64,000 nucleotides of DNA from an uncultured Paracoccus sp. Lineage in GTDB: Bacteria; Pseudomonadota; Alphaproteobacteria; Rhodobacterales; Rhodobacteraceae. The first letter of the stretch is position 1. Each line of letters opens with the position of its first letter. This document shows, piece after piece, positions 16,074-25,325 of the stretch. The position numbers were made by a program, and so were the translations under genes. The stretch is taken from contig NZ_CANKWH010000008.1 of the NCBI RefSeq assembly GCF_947487305.1, positions 124,001 to 188,000 of the forward strand, in the 5' to 3' direction. The notes under the pieces are model-generated. The model did not search any database. It was not told the DNA's origin and worked only from the letters and a program-made list of their open reading frames with translations.

Positions 16074-16748
16074 ATGATCGCAGAGACAGCGCATCAGACC
16101 GAAGAGCGGGACCTGCTGTCCCGGCTGCGCTTTGCCATCCTGTCGCTGGATCTGGTGCCCGGCGAGGCGATCAGCGAGCGTGCGCTGGAACAGCAGTTCG
16201 AGGTCTCGCGCACGCCGATCCGCGAGGCGCTGCTGCATCTCTTGCGCGACGGGCTGGTGGTGCGGGACGGGCGCAGCTATGCCATCGCGCCTTTCGACAT
16301 CGCCGAGATCGACGAGGTGTTTGCCTTCCGCGACATCATCGAACCCGAGGCCGTGCGGCTGGCCGCCAAGCTCGCCCGGCCCGACGAGATCGCTGCCATC
16401 CGCAGCAGCATCAACCTGAGCCATGACGAGTTCACCCCGGAACGCTGGCTGGAGATGGGGTTGGATTTCCACGTCCGCTGCGCGCAGCTGTCGCGCAACC
16501 GCTGTCTGGTAACGGCGATGCAGGATGTGACCCTGCGCACGCTCCGGGCGCGCTGGCTATCCTTCGCCTCGGAGGAGGGGCGGAAGACGACGCATCGCGA
16601 GCACACAGAAATTCTGGACCTGATCGAGGCCGGTGATGCCGAGGGGGCGGCAAGGGCGGTGCTGGCCCATTCGGCGGCGGTTCGGCGCGAGGTTCTGCAA
16701 GCCATTGAAAACGCAAGGCGCTTTATCGGTCGCCGCGGCGTGGTGTGA
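16074..16748 (+). CDS. GntR family transcriptional regulator (FCD domain)
   Basis: 224-residue regulator. The winged helix-turn-helix occupies about residues 10-75 (ISERALEQQFEVSRTPIREALLHL). It is followed by an all-helical FCD ligand domain starting at FDIAEIDEVFAFRDIIEPEAVRLA, the usual metal and organic-acid sensor fold. The ATG at 16074 has GGGAGG six bases upstream; the much longer open frame upstream has no credible start. It sits between a leftward lyase/CoA-transferase operon and the rightward tctCBA, so it is the likely acid-responsive repressor of both arms. Confidence 0.92.
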   Translation: MIAETAHQTEERDLLSRLRFAILSLDLVPGEAISERALEQQFEVSRTPIREALLHLLRDGLVVRDGRSYAIAPFDIAEIDEVFAFRDIIEPEAVRLAAKLARPDEIAAIRSSINLSHDEFTPERWLEMGLDFHVRCAQLSRNRCLVTAMQDVTLRTLRARWLSFASEEGRKTTHREHTEILDLIEAGDAEGAARAVLAHSAAVRREVLQAIENARRFIGRRGVV

Positions 16749-16780
16749 ATTGGACGCAAGATTCATCAAGGGAGGATAGG

Positions 16781-17746
16781 ATGATCTCGACATTGAACGG
16801 CTTGCGCGTGGCAGGTCTGGCGGCGGCTTTGCTGGTCGCTGTCCCCGCAGGTGCCGCCGAATGCATTGCGCCGGCTGATCCCGGCGGAGGCTGGGATTTC
16901 ACCTGCCGCGAGGTGGGCCGGCTTTTGTCCGAGGAGAAGCTGGTCGAGGGCAATGTGCAGGTGACGAACATGCCGGGCGGCGTAGGGGCGGTCGCCTATG
17001 CCAATGTCGCCGGCAAGCGCGCCGATGATCCCGAATTGCTGGTCGCCACCTCGACCGTCGGCATTACCCAGATCGCGCAGGGCAAATACCCCGCCGGCAC
17101 CGATGCGATGCGCTGGCTCGCCATGCTCGGCGCCGATGTGGGGGTGATCGCGGTGGCCAAGGACAGCGAGATCCAGAGCCTCGACGACCTGATGGCGCGG
17201 CTGAAGGAAGACCCGACCTCGGTGGTCACTTCGGGCTCGTCGGGTGCGGGCGGCTGGGATCACATCCGCCTTCTTCTCTTGGCTCAGGCCGGCGGGGTCG
17301 AGGGGCTGGACAAGATCCGCTGGGTTCAGTTCGACGGCGGCAGCCCGGCGGTGACGCAGATGATGGGCGGACAGGTCGGGCTGGTCTCGACTGATCTGGG
17401 CGAGATCAAGGGCTTCGTCGAATCGGGCGACATCCGGGTTCTGGCGGCGCTGTCGGACGAGCCGATTTCGGCCTTTCCCGACCTGCCCACCGCCAAGTCG
17501 CAGGGTTATGACGTGACCGGCTATAACTGGCGCGGCTTCTATACCGGCGGCGGCGTCAGCGATGAGGATTACGCCGCCTGGGTCGAGAAGCTGAAGACGC
17601 TCTATGACAGCCCCGCCTGGCAGGAGACGGCGAAGGCCAGCGGGCTGGAGCCGATCTGGCGTGGTGGTGAGGAATTCGCCGCCTATGTCACCGAGCAGGA
17701 ACAGCAGATGGCCGAGATCTCGCGCCAGATCGGCGTCATCCAGTGA
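16781..17746 (+). CDS. tctC: TTT transporter solute-binding protein TctC (second system)
   Basis: 321-residue periplasmic receptor of the second tripartite tricarboxylate transporter. The signal peptide runs to about residue 26 (cleavage after GAA). The mature motif PADPGGGWDFTCREVG matches the carboxylate-binding loop, and NMPGGVGAVAYAN is the second family motif. The ATG at 16781 is preceded by AAGGGAGGATAGG. The stop overlaps the tctB start by 4 bases (GTGA). It is clearly distinct in sequence from the TctC at 1848, so it probably binds a different acid, most simply the substrate of the divergent CoA-transferase and lyase. Confidence 0.93.
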   Translation: MISTLNGLRVAGLAAALLVAVPAGAAECIAPADPGGGWDFTCREVGRLLSEEKLVEGNVQVTNMPGGVGAVAYANVAGKRADDPELLVATSTVGITQIAQGKYPAGTDAMRWLAMLGADVGVIAVAKDSEIQSLDDLMARLKEDPTSVVTSGSSGAGGWDHIRLLLLAQAGGVEGLDKIRWVQFDGGSPAVTQMMGGQVGLVSTDLGEIKGFVESGDIRVLAALSDEPISAFPDLPTAKSQGYDVTGYNWRGFYTGGGVSDEDYAAWVEKLKTLYDSPAWQETAKASGLEPIWRGGEEFAAYVTEQEQQMAEISRQIGVIQ

Positions 17747-18174
17747 CCGACCGGCTGGCCGGGCTGTTCTTCCTTCTGCTGGCAACCGGCTATGTCTGGT
17801 TGTCGGCAGGATATACCGCAGGCTTCGGCGACCCGCTGGGGCCTGCGATCTTTCCGCGCGTGATCGGCATCCCGGCCATCCTTCTGGGCCTCACGCTGAT
17901 GATCTGGCCGCAGCACAGCGCGGACTGGGCGGGAAGCGCCGGACTGATCCGTCAGGCGACAGCCATTGCCCTGCTTCTGGGTTACGCGCTGCTGCTGGAG
18001 CCTCTGGGCTTCGTGCCGACCAGCTTTGCCGCGATCCTTGGGCTAGGCCTGCTGATGGGTGCACCGCCGGTCGGTGGGTTCCTCACGGCGGCGCTCGCGG
18101 CGCCCGGGCTCTACATCCTGTTCGACCGGCTGATGGGCTTGCCCCTGCCGCTTCTGGGCACATGGTTTGGCTGA
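17743..18174 (+). CDS. tctB: TTT transporter small permease TctB (second system)
   Basis: 143 residues with four hydrophobic segments (about 5-22, 35-52, 65-88 and 95-130), the TctB architecture. It starts with GTG inside the tctC stop (GTGA overlap), and its stop lies one base before the tctA ATG, so the three genes are translationally coupled. Unlike the first system there is no hairpin between binding protein and permease genes. Confidence 0.88.
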   Translation: MTDRLAGLFFLLLATGYVWLSAGYTAGFGDPLGPAIFPRVIGIPAILLGLTLMIWPQHSADWAGSAGLIRQATAIALLLGYALLLEPLGFVPTSFAAILGLGLLMGAPPVGGFLTAALAAPGLYILFDRLMGLPLPLLGTWFG

Positions 18175-18175
18175 C

Positions 18176-19681
18176 ATGGACATTCTTTCGCAACTCTGGG
18201 GCGGGTTCGCCGTCGCCGCGCTGCCGATCAACCTGGCGCTGATCGTCGCCGGCTGCTTTGCCGGCACGCTCATCGGCGCGCTGCCGGGGCTTGGCCCGGT
18301 GAATGGCGTGGCGATCCTGATCCCGCTGACCTTCGCCTTCGGGCTTGATGCCACGTCCTCGATGATCCTGCTCTCCGCCGTCTATTACGGCTGCATGTAT
18401 GGCGGGCGCATCTCCGCGATCCTTCTCAACATCCCGGGTGACGAGCCGGCGATCATGACGACGCTCGACGGCTATCCGATGGCGAAGAAGGGGCAGGCGG
18501 CGGATGCGCTGGCGATCTCGGGCGTGGCCTCGTTCATCGGCGCGACGCTGGCGACCATCGGGCTGACCCTCTTCGCACCGCTGCTGGCCAAGGCCGCGAT
18601 CTATTTCGGGCCGGCGGATTACTTCGCGCTTTACGTCATGGCCTTCGCCACCATCGGCGGTATCACCGGCACCGACCCGAGGAAGACGCTGCTGGCGGCG
18701 CTGCTGGGGCTGATGCTGGGCACGGTGGGGCTGGACCCCTCGACCGGCGTGGCGCGCTATACCTTTGGCAGCTTCAACCTTTACGACGGCTTCGATCCCA
18801 TCGTCGCGCTGGTGGGCCTCTTCGCCATTTCCGAGATCCTGTTCTTCCTCGAGGAAAAGGCCCATGGCGGTGGGCTGGTGCCGCCGGGCCGGGTGTTCCC
18901 GCGCCTGACCCGGGTGAAGGAGGGGCTGGGCGCCAGCCTGCGCGGATCGATCATCGGCTTCATCGCCGGCATCCTGCCAGGGGCGGGGGCTTCGCTGGGG
19001 GCGGTCATGTCCTACAGCTTCGAGAAGAGGTTGAGCGACAAGGGCACGTTCGGCACCGGCGATCCGCGTGGTGTGGCCGCGCCCGAGGCTGGCAACAACG
19101 CGGCCAGCGGTGGTGCGCTGATCCCGATGCTGACACTTGGCGTGCCGGGATCGGGGACGACGGCGGTGATGCTGGCGATGCTGATCTCGCTGAACATCCA
19201 GCCCGGGCCGCTTCTCTTCGAGCGCAGCCCGGACCTGGTCTGGGGGCTGGTTGCCGCGCTCTATCTGGCGAATTTCGTGCTGCTGATCCTGAACCTGCCG
19301 CTGATCGGGCTTTTCACCCGCGTCCTTGGAATGCCTGCCTGGATCCTGATGCCGCTGGTGGTGGCAATCAGCTATCTGGGCGTCTACGCCATCACCCATG
19401 CGGCCTTCGACCTCTTGGTGATGGTTGGCTTCGGCATCCTCGGCTTCGTGCTGCGCAAGCTCGATTTCTCGCTGGTGCCGGTGGTCCTGGGCCTGCTGCT
19501 GGGCATGGACATGGAGAACAACCTGCGCCGCGCGCTGTCGATTTCGGGCGGGGATTTCATGGTGCTGTTCCAGAGCCCGATTGCCATCGGGCTCTACGCC
19601 GTGACGGCGGCTTTCCTCTGTTTCTCGCTTTGGCTGACGCGCCGGAGCAAGGAGCCAGAGATGCCGGTCAGCGAAGACTGA
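18176..19681 (+). CDS. tctA: TTT transporter large permease TctA (second system)
   Basis: 501-residue integral membrane permease, full length for the family. It has the first-half motif GALPGLGPVNGVAILIPL, then YYGCMYGGRISAILLNIPGD, and the second-half motif LPGAGASLGAVMSY, which together define the two-fold pseudo-symmetric TctA fold. I chose the ATG at 18176; a TTG nine bases earlier is in frame but less likely. It ends 3 bases before the stop of the convergent epimerase gene. Confidence 0.93.
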   Translation: MDILSQLWGGFAVAALPINLALIVAGCFAGTLIGALPGLGPVNGVAILIPLTFAFGLDATSSMILLSAVYYGCMYGGRISAILLNIPGDEPAIMTTLDGYPMAKKGQAADALAISGVASFIGATLATIGLTLFAPLLAKAAIYFGPADYFALYVMAFATIGGITGTDPRKTLLAALLGLMLGTVGLDPSTGVARYTFGSFNLYDGFDPIVALVGLFAISEILFFLEEKAHGGGLVPPGRVFPRLTRVKEGLGASLRGSIIGFIAGILPGAGASLGAVMSYSFEKRLSDKGTFGTGDPRGVAAPEAGNNAASGGALIPMLTLGVPGSGTTAVMLAMLISLNIQPGPLLFERSPDLVWGLVAALYLANFVLLILNLPLIGLFTRVLGMPAWILMPLVVAISYLGVYAITHAAFDLLVMVGFGILGFVLRKLDFSLVPVVLGLLLGMDMENNLRRALSISGGDFMVLFQSPIAIGLYAVTAAFLCFSLWLTRRSKEPEMPVSED

Positions 19682-19684
19682 GGC

Positions 19685-20926
19685 TCAGCCGGCCAGTGGC
19701 CGGCTGTCCTTCAAAGCCTTGATGGCATGGGACAGGCCCGCCGCCAGCGGCAGCAGATCGGCCTGCAAGGCGTGGTAGATGTCGGGCTTGCCGGCGAATT
19801 GCGCCTTGGCCGGCTGGTCCTCATCATCCAGTTCGGGAATCCAGCCGCCGCGCGCATGGTCGATCAGATGCCGGTCGGCGAAGGTCCAGCAGCGGCGATA
19901 CCAGTCCTCGTCGCCCGGCTGAGGATCGAGCTTCTGGAAGGCCGCCAGCGCCCCGATGGCCTCGGTCACAGGCCACCAGTAACGCGCCCGCCGCGCCACC
20001 GTGCCATCCGGTGCCAGCGTATAGACAAACCCGCCGCGCAGCTCGTCCCAGGCATCGTCCAGCGCCTGCTGCACCAGCTTACGCGCCCGCGCGGGCGCAC
20101 CGTCATCGGGGCGGCCCGACAGATCCCAGAGCTGCAATTGCAGCCGGCCCATCTCGAAGGAATGGCCGGGGGTCGAGCCGGCGGGGCGGAACATCGGGTT
20201 GCCCTCGTAATCGCGGTCGATCTGCCAGTCCTCGGTGTAATGCTCGGGGATGCGCCAGCCGTTCTCGGGCGCGATGCGGCCAAGGAAGAAGTCGAAGATC
20301 CGCCGGGCGCGATCCAGATACAGCGCCTCGCCCGTCGCCTCATGCGCGGCCAGCAGCGCCTCGACCCCGTGCATGTTGGCGTTCATGCCGCGATAGGTCG
20401 AGAAGGCCTGCCAGTCGCGGGTGAACTCGTCGCGGAACAGCCCCATCTGATCGTCCCAGTAATGGCGGTCCAATACCTCCGAGGCATCGGCCAGCAGCCG
20501 GTCGGCATCGGGATGCCCGGCCAGCTTGGCGGTCGAGGCGGCGAGCAGCACGAAGACATGACCATAGGCGAGCTTCACCCCATCGGCCACGCCTTCGCTG
20601 TCGACCGACCAGACATAGCCGCCATGCTGGCTGTCGCGGTGCCGGGTCCAGAGATCGGACATGCCACGGTCGATGATGCCCGCGTGATCCGGTCGTCCGG
20701 CGATCTGCGCGAGGCCATAGCTGTGAACAAGGCGCGTGGTCGTGTGCAGTTCCTGCGGACCGGGCAGGGGGCCGCCGGCATAGTCGAGCACCGCCAGACC
20801 GCCCGCGCGCCCAAGGCTCGCATCGAAGAAATCAAGCTGGCGCCGGGCATCGGCAACCAGATAGGCGCGGTGCGCCGGATCATCCAGCCATGGACCAGTT
20901 TCGGACGAGGCGAGCGGTTGCGACAT
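19685..20926 (-). CDS. AGE-family sugar epimerase/isomerase
   Basis: 413-residue (alpha/alpha)6-barrel protein of the N-acylglucosamine 2-epimerase family, whose members interconvert hexoses such as mannose/fructose or glucosamine derivatives. It contains the family-type segments RLVHSYGLAQIAG, HGGYVWSVDSEG, and the histidine-bearing NANMHGVEALLAAHEATGE and PGHSFEMGRLQLQLW. GGGGGAA precedes the ATG at 20926. A perfect hairpin lies in its last codons and stop. It stands alone between the TTT operon and ptsP, so neither substrate nor pathway is fixed by context. Confidence 0.85.
   Translation of the reverse strand: MSQPLASSETGPWLDDPAHRAYLVADARRQLDFFDASLGRAGGLAVLDYAGGPLPGPQELHTTTRLVHSYGLAQIAGRPDHAGIIDRGMSDLWTRHRDSQHGGYVWSVDSEGVADGVKLAYGHVFVLLAASTAKLAGHPDADRLLADASEVLDRHYWDDQMGLFRDEFTRDWQAFSTYRGMNANMHGVEALLAAHEATGEALYLDRARRIFDFFLGRIAPENGWRIPEHYTEDWQIDRDYEGNPMFRPAGSTPGHSFEMGRLQLQLWDLSGRPDDGAPARARKLVQQALDDAWDELRGGFVYTLAPDGTVARRARYWWPVTEAIGALAAFQKLDPQPGDEDWYRRCWTFADRHLIDHARGGWIPELDDEDQPAKAQFAGKPDIYHALQADLLPLAAGLSHAIKALKDSRPLAG
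19686..19706. terminator. Perfect 9-bp hairpin in the 3' end of the epimerase gene
   Basis: CAGCCGGCC (19686-19694) and GGCCGGCTG (19698-19706) pair with a 3-base loop. The tctA and epimerase stops face each other only 3 bases apart, so the hairpin overlaps the last codons of the epimerase and can act for tctA from outside its coding region. Used as a bidirectional terminator by inference; there is no U-tract. Confidence 0.5.
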
Positions 20927-21007
20927 GATGGTTCCCCCAGGGCGATGCCGCCACCCTACCGGCAGCCGCGCAGTGTTTGAATAGGGTCTGAACCGGGTGG
21001 TGCCGCC

Positions 21008-23257
21008 CTATTGCCGGGCCAGCCACTCGGTCACGGTGCGGCGCAGGTTGGTCTGGCCGGCGTTCCGCGCCTCATCGATCACCGATTTAAGATCAGCGAT
21101 GGAGACCTGCCGGATCAGATGCTTGACCGGACCAATCGAGGCCGGGCGCATCGACAGCCGCCGCACGCCAAGCGCGGCAAAGGTCAGCGCCTCGACCGGG
21201 CGGCCGGCATCCTCGCCGCAGAAGGACAGGGCGACCCGCGCATCGTCGCAGCGCTGCACGATCTGCTCGATGAAGTTCAGGAAGGACGTGTTCATCGTGT
21301 CGTATCGCCGGCGCACCCGCTCGTTCTCGCGGTCGGCAGCGAAGAAGAACTGCTTCAGGTCATTGCCGCCGATCGAGATGAAATCGCACATCTCGTAGAA
21401 GCGCTTGGGCGCATAGACCATCGACGGCGTTTCCAGCATGGCGCCCACGCGGATGTCGCTTGGCATGGCGTGGCCAAGGCGTTTCTCGCGCGCCAGCTCC
21501 TCCATCAGGATCTTGTAGGCGGCCTCGTACTCGGTGATGTCGGCGATGAACGGGAACATCACGTAAAGCGGCCGGCCAACGGCGGCGCGGATCAGGGCCT
21601 GCAGCTGCATCCGCAGCACGCCACGCTTGTCCAGACCCACGCGGATCGCCCGCCAGCCCATGGCCGGGTTCGGCTCGTCCTGCGGCTTCATATAGGGCAG
21701 CACCTTGTCCGAGCCGATATCCAGCGTGCGGAACATGACGATCTTGCCCTTGGCGCTGTCCAACACATGGGCATAGATCGCCGCCAGCTCTGCCCGCCGC
21801 GGCACCTTGCTGCGCGTGAGGAACTGCAATTCTGTGCGGAAGAGGCCCACCCCCTCGGCGCCGGAATTTTCCAGCGAAGGCAGGTCGGCCATCAGCCCGG
21901 CATTCATGTAGAGATGAATGGTGGTGCCGCAGATGCCGGTGGCGGGCAAGTTGCGCAGGCTGGCATATCGGCCCTGTGCCTCGGCCTGCATCGCCATCTT
22001 GTCGCGGAAGGCGGCGGCCACGGTGTCCTCGGGGCGCAGATGCACCACGCCCTGATCGCCATCGACCAGGATCGGATCGCCGTTCAGCGCCTCGCTGGTG
22101 ATGCGGGCGGCGTGGATCACCAGTGGAATCGCCAGCGCCCGGGCGACGATGGCGGCATGGCTGCCGACCGAGCCTTCTTCCAGCACCACGCCCTTCAACC
22201 GGCGGCCATAATCCAGCAGCTCCGCCGGACCGATGTTGCGGGCGATCAGCACCGGGTTCTCCGGCAGTTCGGCCCCGGTATCGTTGCCCTGTCCGGTCAG
22301 GATGCGCAGCAGCCGGTTCGACAGGTCGTCCAGATCGTGCAACCGGTCGCGCAGATAGGGATCGGCGGCCCGTTCCAGCCGGGCGCGGGCCAGCGACTGT
22401 TCCTTCTCGACAGCGGCTTCGGCGGACAGGCCGCGACGGATGTCCTCTTCCATCCGCGCCAGCCAGCTGCGCGAATGGGCAAACAGGCGATAGGCCTCCA
22501 GCACCTGCACATGGTCGCTGTCGGCTTCGGCCTCGGTCTCTGCCAACAGCTTGTCGACCCGCTCGCGCAGCTTCTCGATCCCGTCATTCAGCCGGGCGGA
22601 TTCGGTCTCGGGATCGTCGCCGACCGGGTTGGCGATGACGACGCGCGGCTCGTGCAGCCAGACCCGGCCCTCGGCGGCACCTTCCTGCCCGGTGGCACCC
22701 CGGAACATGACAGGGAAGCGGTGTTCCAGCGGCAGGGCATCGGTCTGGCTGCCCTGAAAGGCGCCCAGCTCGGTCATCTCGGCGAGCACCATCGCCACGA
22801 CCTCGAGGCCATAGATGTCGTCTTCCGAAAACAGACGCGCCTCGCGCGACTGCACCACCAGCACGCCCAGTTTCTCGCCGACGCGCTGGATCGGCACGCC
22901 GAGGAAGCTGGGAAAGATCTCCTCGCCGGTTTCCGGCATGAAGCGGAAGCCCGGCTCGGCGGGGGCATTGGCGGTGTTGATGTTGCGGCCGGTGCGGGCG
23001 ACGCGGCCGACCAGGCCCTCGCCAAGCCGCAGCCGGGTCTTGTGGACGGATTCGGGCTTCAGCCCCTCGGTCGCGCACAGTTCCAGCGTGTCACCGTCGC
23101 GGAACAGGTAGATCGAGCAGACCTGCGTGCCCATCGAATCGGCGATGTCATGGGTGATGCTGTCCAGGCGGTCCTGACTGCCGCCGGCCGAGCCCAATGT
23201 ATCGCGCAGCCGCCTGAGCAGCTTGCGTGAATCACTGTCCTTGCGGTGCGGCATCAT
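21008..23257 (-). CDS. ptsP: Phosphoenolpyruvate-protein phosphotransferase PtsP (EI-Ntr)
   Basis: 749-residue enzyme I of the nitrogen phosphotransferase system, which takes phosphate from PEP and passes it to NPr. It carries a GAF domain (about residues 20-165), the PEP-utiliser N-terminal helices (about 190-330), the phospho-histidine domain with H367 in EGSVGSHAAIVARA, and the C-terminal PEP-binding barrel (SGAEGVGLFRTE, and VALSFCGEDAGRP with the catalytic Cys). The GAF domain marks it as EI-Ntr rather than the sugar PTS enzyme. It lies 62 bases downstream of lysC on the same strand, a neighbour pair common in alphaproteobacteria. Confidence 0.95.
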   Translation of the reverse strand: MMPHRKDSDSRKLLRRLRDTLGSAGGSQDRLDSITHDIADSMGTQVCSIYLFRDGDTLELCATEGLKPESVHKTRLRLGEGLVGRVARTGRNINTANAPAEPGFRFMPETGEEIFPSFLGVPIQRVGEKLGVLVVQSREARLFSEDDIYGLEVVAMVLAEMTELGAFQGSQTDALPLEHRFPVMFRGATGQEGAAEGRVWLHEPRVVIANPVGDDPETESARLNDGIEKLRERVDKLLAETEAEADSDHVQVLEAYRLFAHSRSWLARMEEDIRRGLSAEAAVEKEQSLARARLERAADPYLRDRLHDLDDLSNRLLRILTGQGNDTGAELPENPVLIARNIGPAELLDYGRRLKGVVLEEGSVGSHAAIVARALAIPLVIHAARITSEALNGDPILVDGDQGVVHLRPEDTVAAAFRDKMAMQAEAQGRYASLRNLPATGICGTTIHLYMNAGLMADLPSLENSGAEGVGLFRTELQFLTRSKVPRRAELAAIYAHVLDSAKGKIVMFRTLDIGSDKVLPYMKPQDEPNPAMGWRAIRVGLDKRGVLRMQLQALIRAAVGRPLYVMFPFIADITEYEAAYKILMEELAREKRLGHAMPSDIRVGAMLETPSMVYAPKRFYEMCDFISIGGNDLKQFFFAADRENERVRRRYDTMNTSFLNFIEQIVQRCDDARVALSFCGEDAGRPVEALTFAALGVRRLSMRPASIGPVKHLIRQVSIADLKSVIDEARNAGQTNLRRTVTEWLARQ

Positions 23258-23319
23258 CCCCCCAGAACGGTCCGGCCTGACGCGGGGGCAGGTGCGGGCC
23301 CTGCCTCAGTTACGCTCGG

Positions 23320-24576
23320 TCAGGCTTTCTCCAACTCGAACGCATCATGCAGGGCCTGCACGGCGAGTTCCATATATTTGCGATCGATCAGCACCGAGAT
23401 CTTGATCTCGCTCGTCGAGATGACCTTGATGTTGATATTTTCATCAGCCAGAGCCTTGAACATGCGGGCGGCGACGCCGGTATGGCTGCGCATCCCGATG
23501 CCGACGACGCTGACCTTGGCCACGTCGATATCCACGACCAGCTCGTCATAGCTGATGATGCCCGACTGACGCGCCTGCTCCATCGCGCGCTTGGCACGCT
23601 CGACCTGGTTCACCGGGACCGAGAAGGTCATATCGGTGACCGAGCCCGGATGGTCCTCGTAGTCCTTTTCCGAGATGTTCTGGACGATCATGTCCACGTT
23701 CACGCCGGCCTCGGCCAGCGGCGCGAAGATCGCGGCGGAAATGCCCGGCCGGTCCTCGACCGTCACCAGCGTGATCTTGGCTTCGTCGCGCGAATAGGCG
23801 ACGCCATTGACGACTTTCGATTCCATGATCTCATCCTCATCGCAGACCAGCGTGCCAGAGTTCTCGTCGGTATCCTCGAACGAGGATAGCACCCTCAGCC
23901 GCACTTTATAGCGCATTGCCAGCTCGACCGAGCGGGTCTGAAGCACCTTCGCCCCGAGACTGGCCAGTTCCAGCATCTCCTCGAAGGCGATCTTGCCCAG
24001 CTTGCGGGCTTTCGAGGTGATGCGGGGGTCGGTGGTATAGATGCCGTCGACATCGGTGTAGATGTCGCAGCGTTCGGCGCCGAAGGCGGCGGCGAAGGCG
24101 ACGGCGGTGGTATCCGAGCCGCCTCGGCCAAGCGTGGTCACGCGGCCATCGGGGCCGATGCCCTGAAAGCCGGCGACGACGGCGACCTTGAAGCCTTCGG
24201 CGAATTTCTGGTCGATGTTCTTGCGCGGAATGTCCACGAAGCGGGCCGAGGAATGCTGGGCCGTCGTGTTGATCGGCACCTGCCAGCCCTGCCAGCTGCG
24301 CGCCGGCACGTCCATTTCCTGCAGGGTCAGGGCCATCAGCCCTGCGGTGATGTTCTCGCCGGAACTGACCACAGCGTCATATTCGCGGGCGTCGAACAGG
24401 GGCGAGGTCGCCTCGACCCAGCCCACCAGCTCGTTGGTCTTGCCCGACATGGCGCTGACAATGACAATCACGTCATAGCCACGCTCCACCTCACGCTTGA
24501 CCTTTTCGGCAGCGTTCTTGATGCGGGCAAGGTCGGCCACCGAGGTGCCGCCGAATTTCATGACCAGAAGCGGCAT
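23320..24576 (-). CDS. lysC: Aspartate kinase
   Basis: 418-residue aspartokinase, first step of the lysine, threonine, methionine and diaminopimelate pathway. KFGGTSVAD at residues 7-15 is the kinase signature. GRGGSDTTAVAFAAAF marks the ATP/aspartate site, with two ACT regulatory domains in the last 150 residues (around RPGISAAIFAPLAEAGVNVD and GIGMRSHTGVAARMF), which predict feedback inhibition by lysine and/or threonine. GGAGG lies upstream of the ATG at 24576. Full length for the monofunctional class. Confidence 0.96.
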   Translation of the reverse strand: MPLLVMKFGGTSVADLARIKNAAEKVKREVERGYDVIVIVSAMSGKTNELVGWVEATSPLFDAREYDAVVSSGENITAGLMALTLQEMDVPARSWQGWQVPINTTAQHSSARFVDIPRKNIDQKFAEGFKVAVVAGFQGIGPDGRVTTLGRGGSDTTAVAFAAAFGAERCDIYTDVDGIYTTDPRITSKARKLGKIAFEEMLELASLGAKVLQTRSVELAMRYKVRLRVLSSFEDTDENSGTLVCDEDEIMESKVVNGVAYSRDEAKITLVTVEDRPGISAAIFAPLAEAGVNVDMIVQNISEKDYEDHPGSVTDMTFSVPVNQVERAKRAMEQARQSGIISYDELVVDIDVAKVSVVGIGMRSHTGVAARMFKALADENINIKVISTSEIKISVLIDRKYMELAVQALHDAFELEKA

Positions 24577-24692
24577 TTCATGCCTCCAGCGCAGGGTTCA
24601 AATCATCCGCGCGGCTTTTATGGGCGGGGGCCGGAAAGGGCAAGGGGCAAAGGGTGCGACATAAGCCCGATGCCCCTCTGCCGTCGCGTGGT

Positions 24693-25325
24693 TCAGAACG
24701 GGATCGGCGTTCCGTCATAGGACTGGAAGATGCCGGTGGTCTGCGGCGAAAGCTCGTCAAACCGCGCCACCAGCCCATCGACCGCCTGATCCACGGTGAT
24801 ATCCGCGCCCGAGCCGCCCATGTCGGTCTGCACCCAGCCCGGATGATAGATACCCACCGGAATTTCCAGATCCTTGGCAAGGTTGCGGCCCAGGTTCAGC
24901 AGCGCCGCCTTGCTGGAGCGATAGATATAGGCCCCGCCCGGCGCGCGCGCATCCGAGGCCATGGCCGAGCTGATCAGCGCGATCTTGCCCTTGCCGCGCG
25001 TCAGCGCCGGCAGGCAGGCGCGGATGGTCAGGAAAGCGCCGGTGACATTCGTGGCATAGGCCTCGGCCCAGATCGTGGGCTCCAGATCCTCCAGCGTGCG
25101 GCCCTTGTCGCTGTAGATGCCGGCATTGCAGACGAGCAGCGACAGGTCGGTCGTCGCCAGCCGGTCAGTCAATGCCGCGAACTCCTCGGGCCGGGTGACA
25201 TCCAGCGGCCAGAGGCCGTTTGCGGACTTGCGGGCGGTGCCGATGGCGGTTTCGCCACGGGCGGCATAGGCGGACACAAGCGCAGCACCAATCCCGCGAT
25301 TGGCGCCGGTAATCAGAACGGTCAT
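24693..25325 (-). CDS. Short-chain dehydrogenase/reductase (SDR)
   Basis: 210-residue classical SDR. The Rossmann motif TGANRGIGAAL lies at residues 6-16, NAGIYS is the structural motif near 90, and the catalytic Ser, Tyr and Lys appear in ISSAMASD and YIYRSSKAALL, where Tyr and Lys are spaced Y-x3-K. It is short for the family, at the compact end. The stop of the DUF1178 gene immediately precedes its start with no gap, so the two are co-transcribed. Substrate not predictable. Confidence 0.9.
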   Translation of the reverse strand: MTVLITGANRGIGAALVSAYAARGETAIGTARKSANGLWPLDVTRPEEFAALTDRLATTDLSLLVCNAGIYSDKGRTLEDLEPTIWAEAYATNVTGAFLTIRACLPALTRGKGKIALISSAMASDARAPGGAYIYRSSKAALLNLGRNLAKDLEIPVGIYHPGWVQTDMGGSGADITVDQAVDGLVARFDELSPQTTGIFQSYDGTPIPF

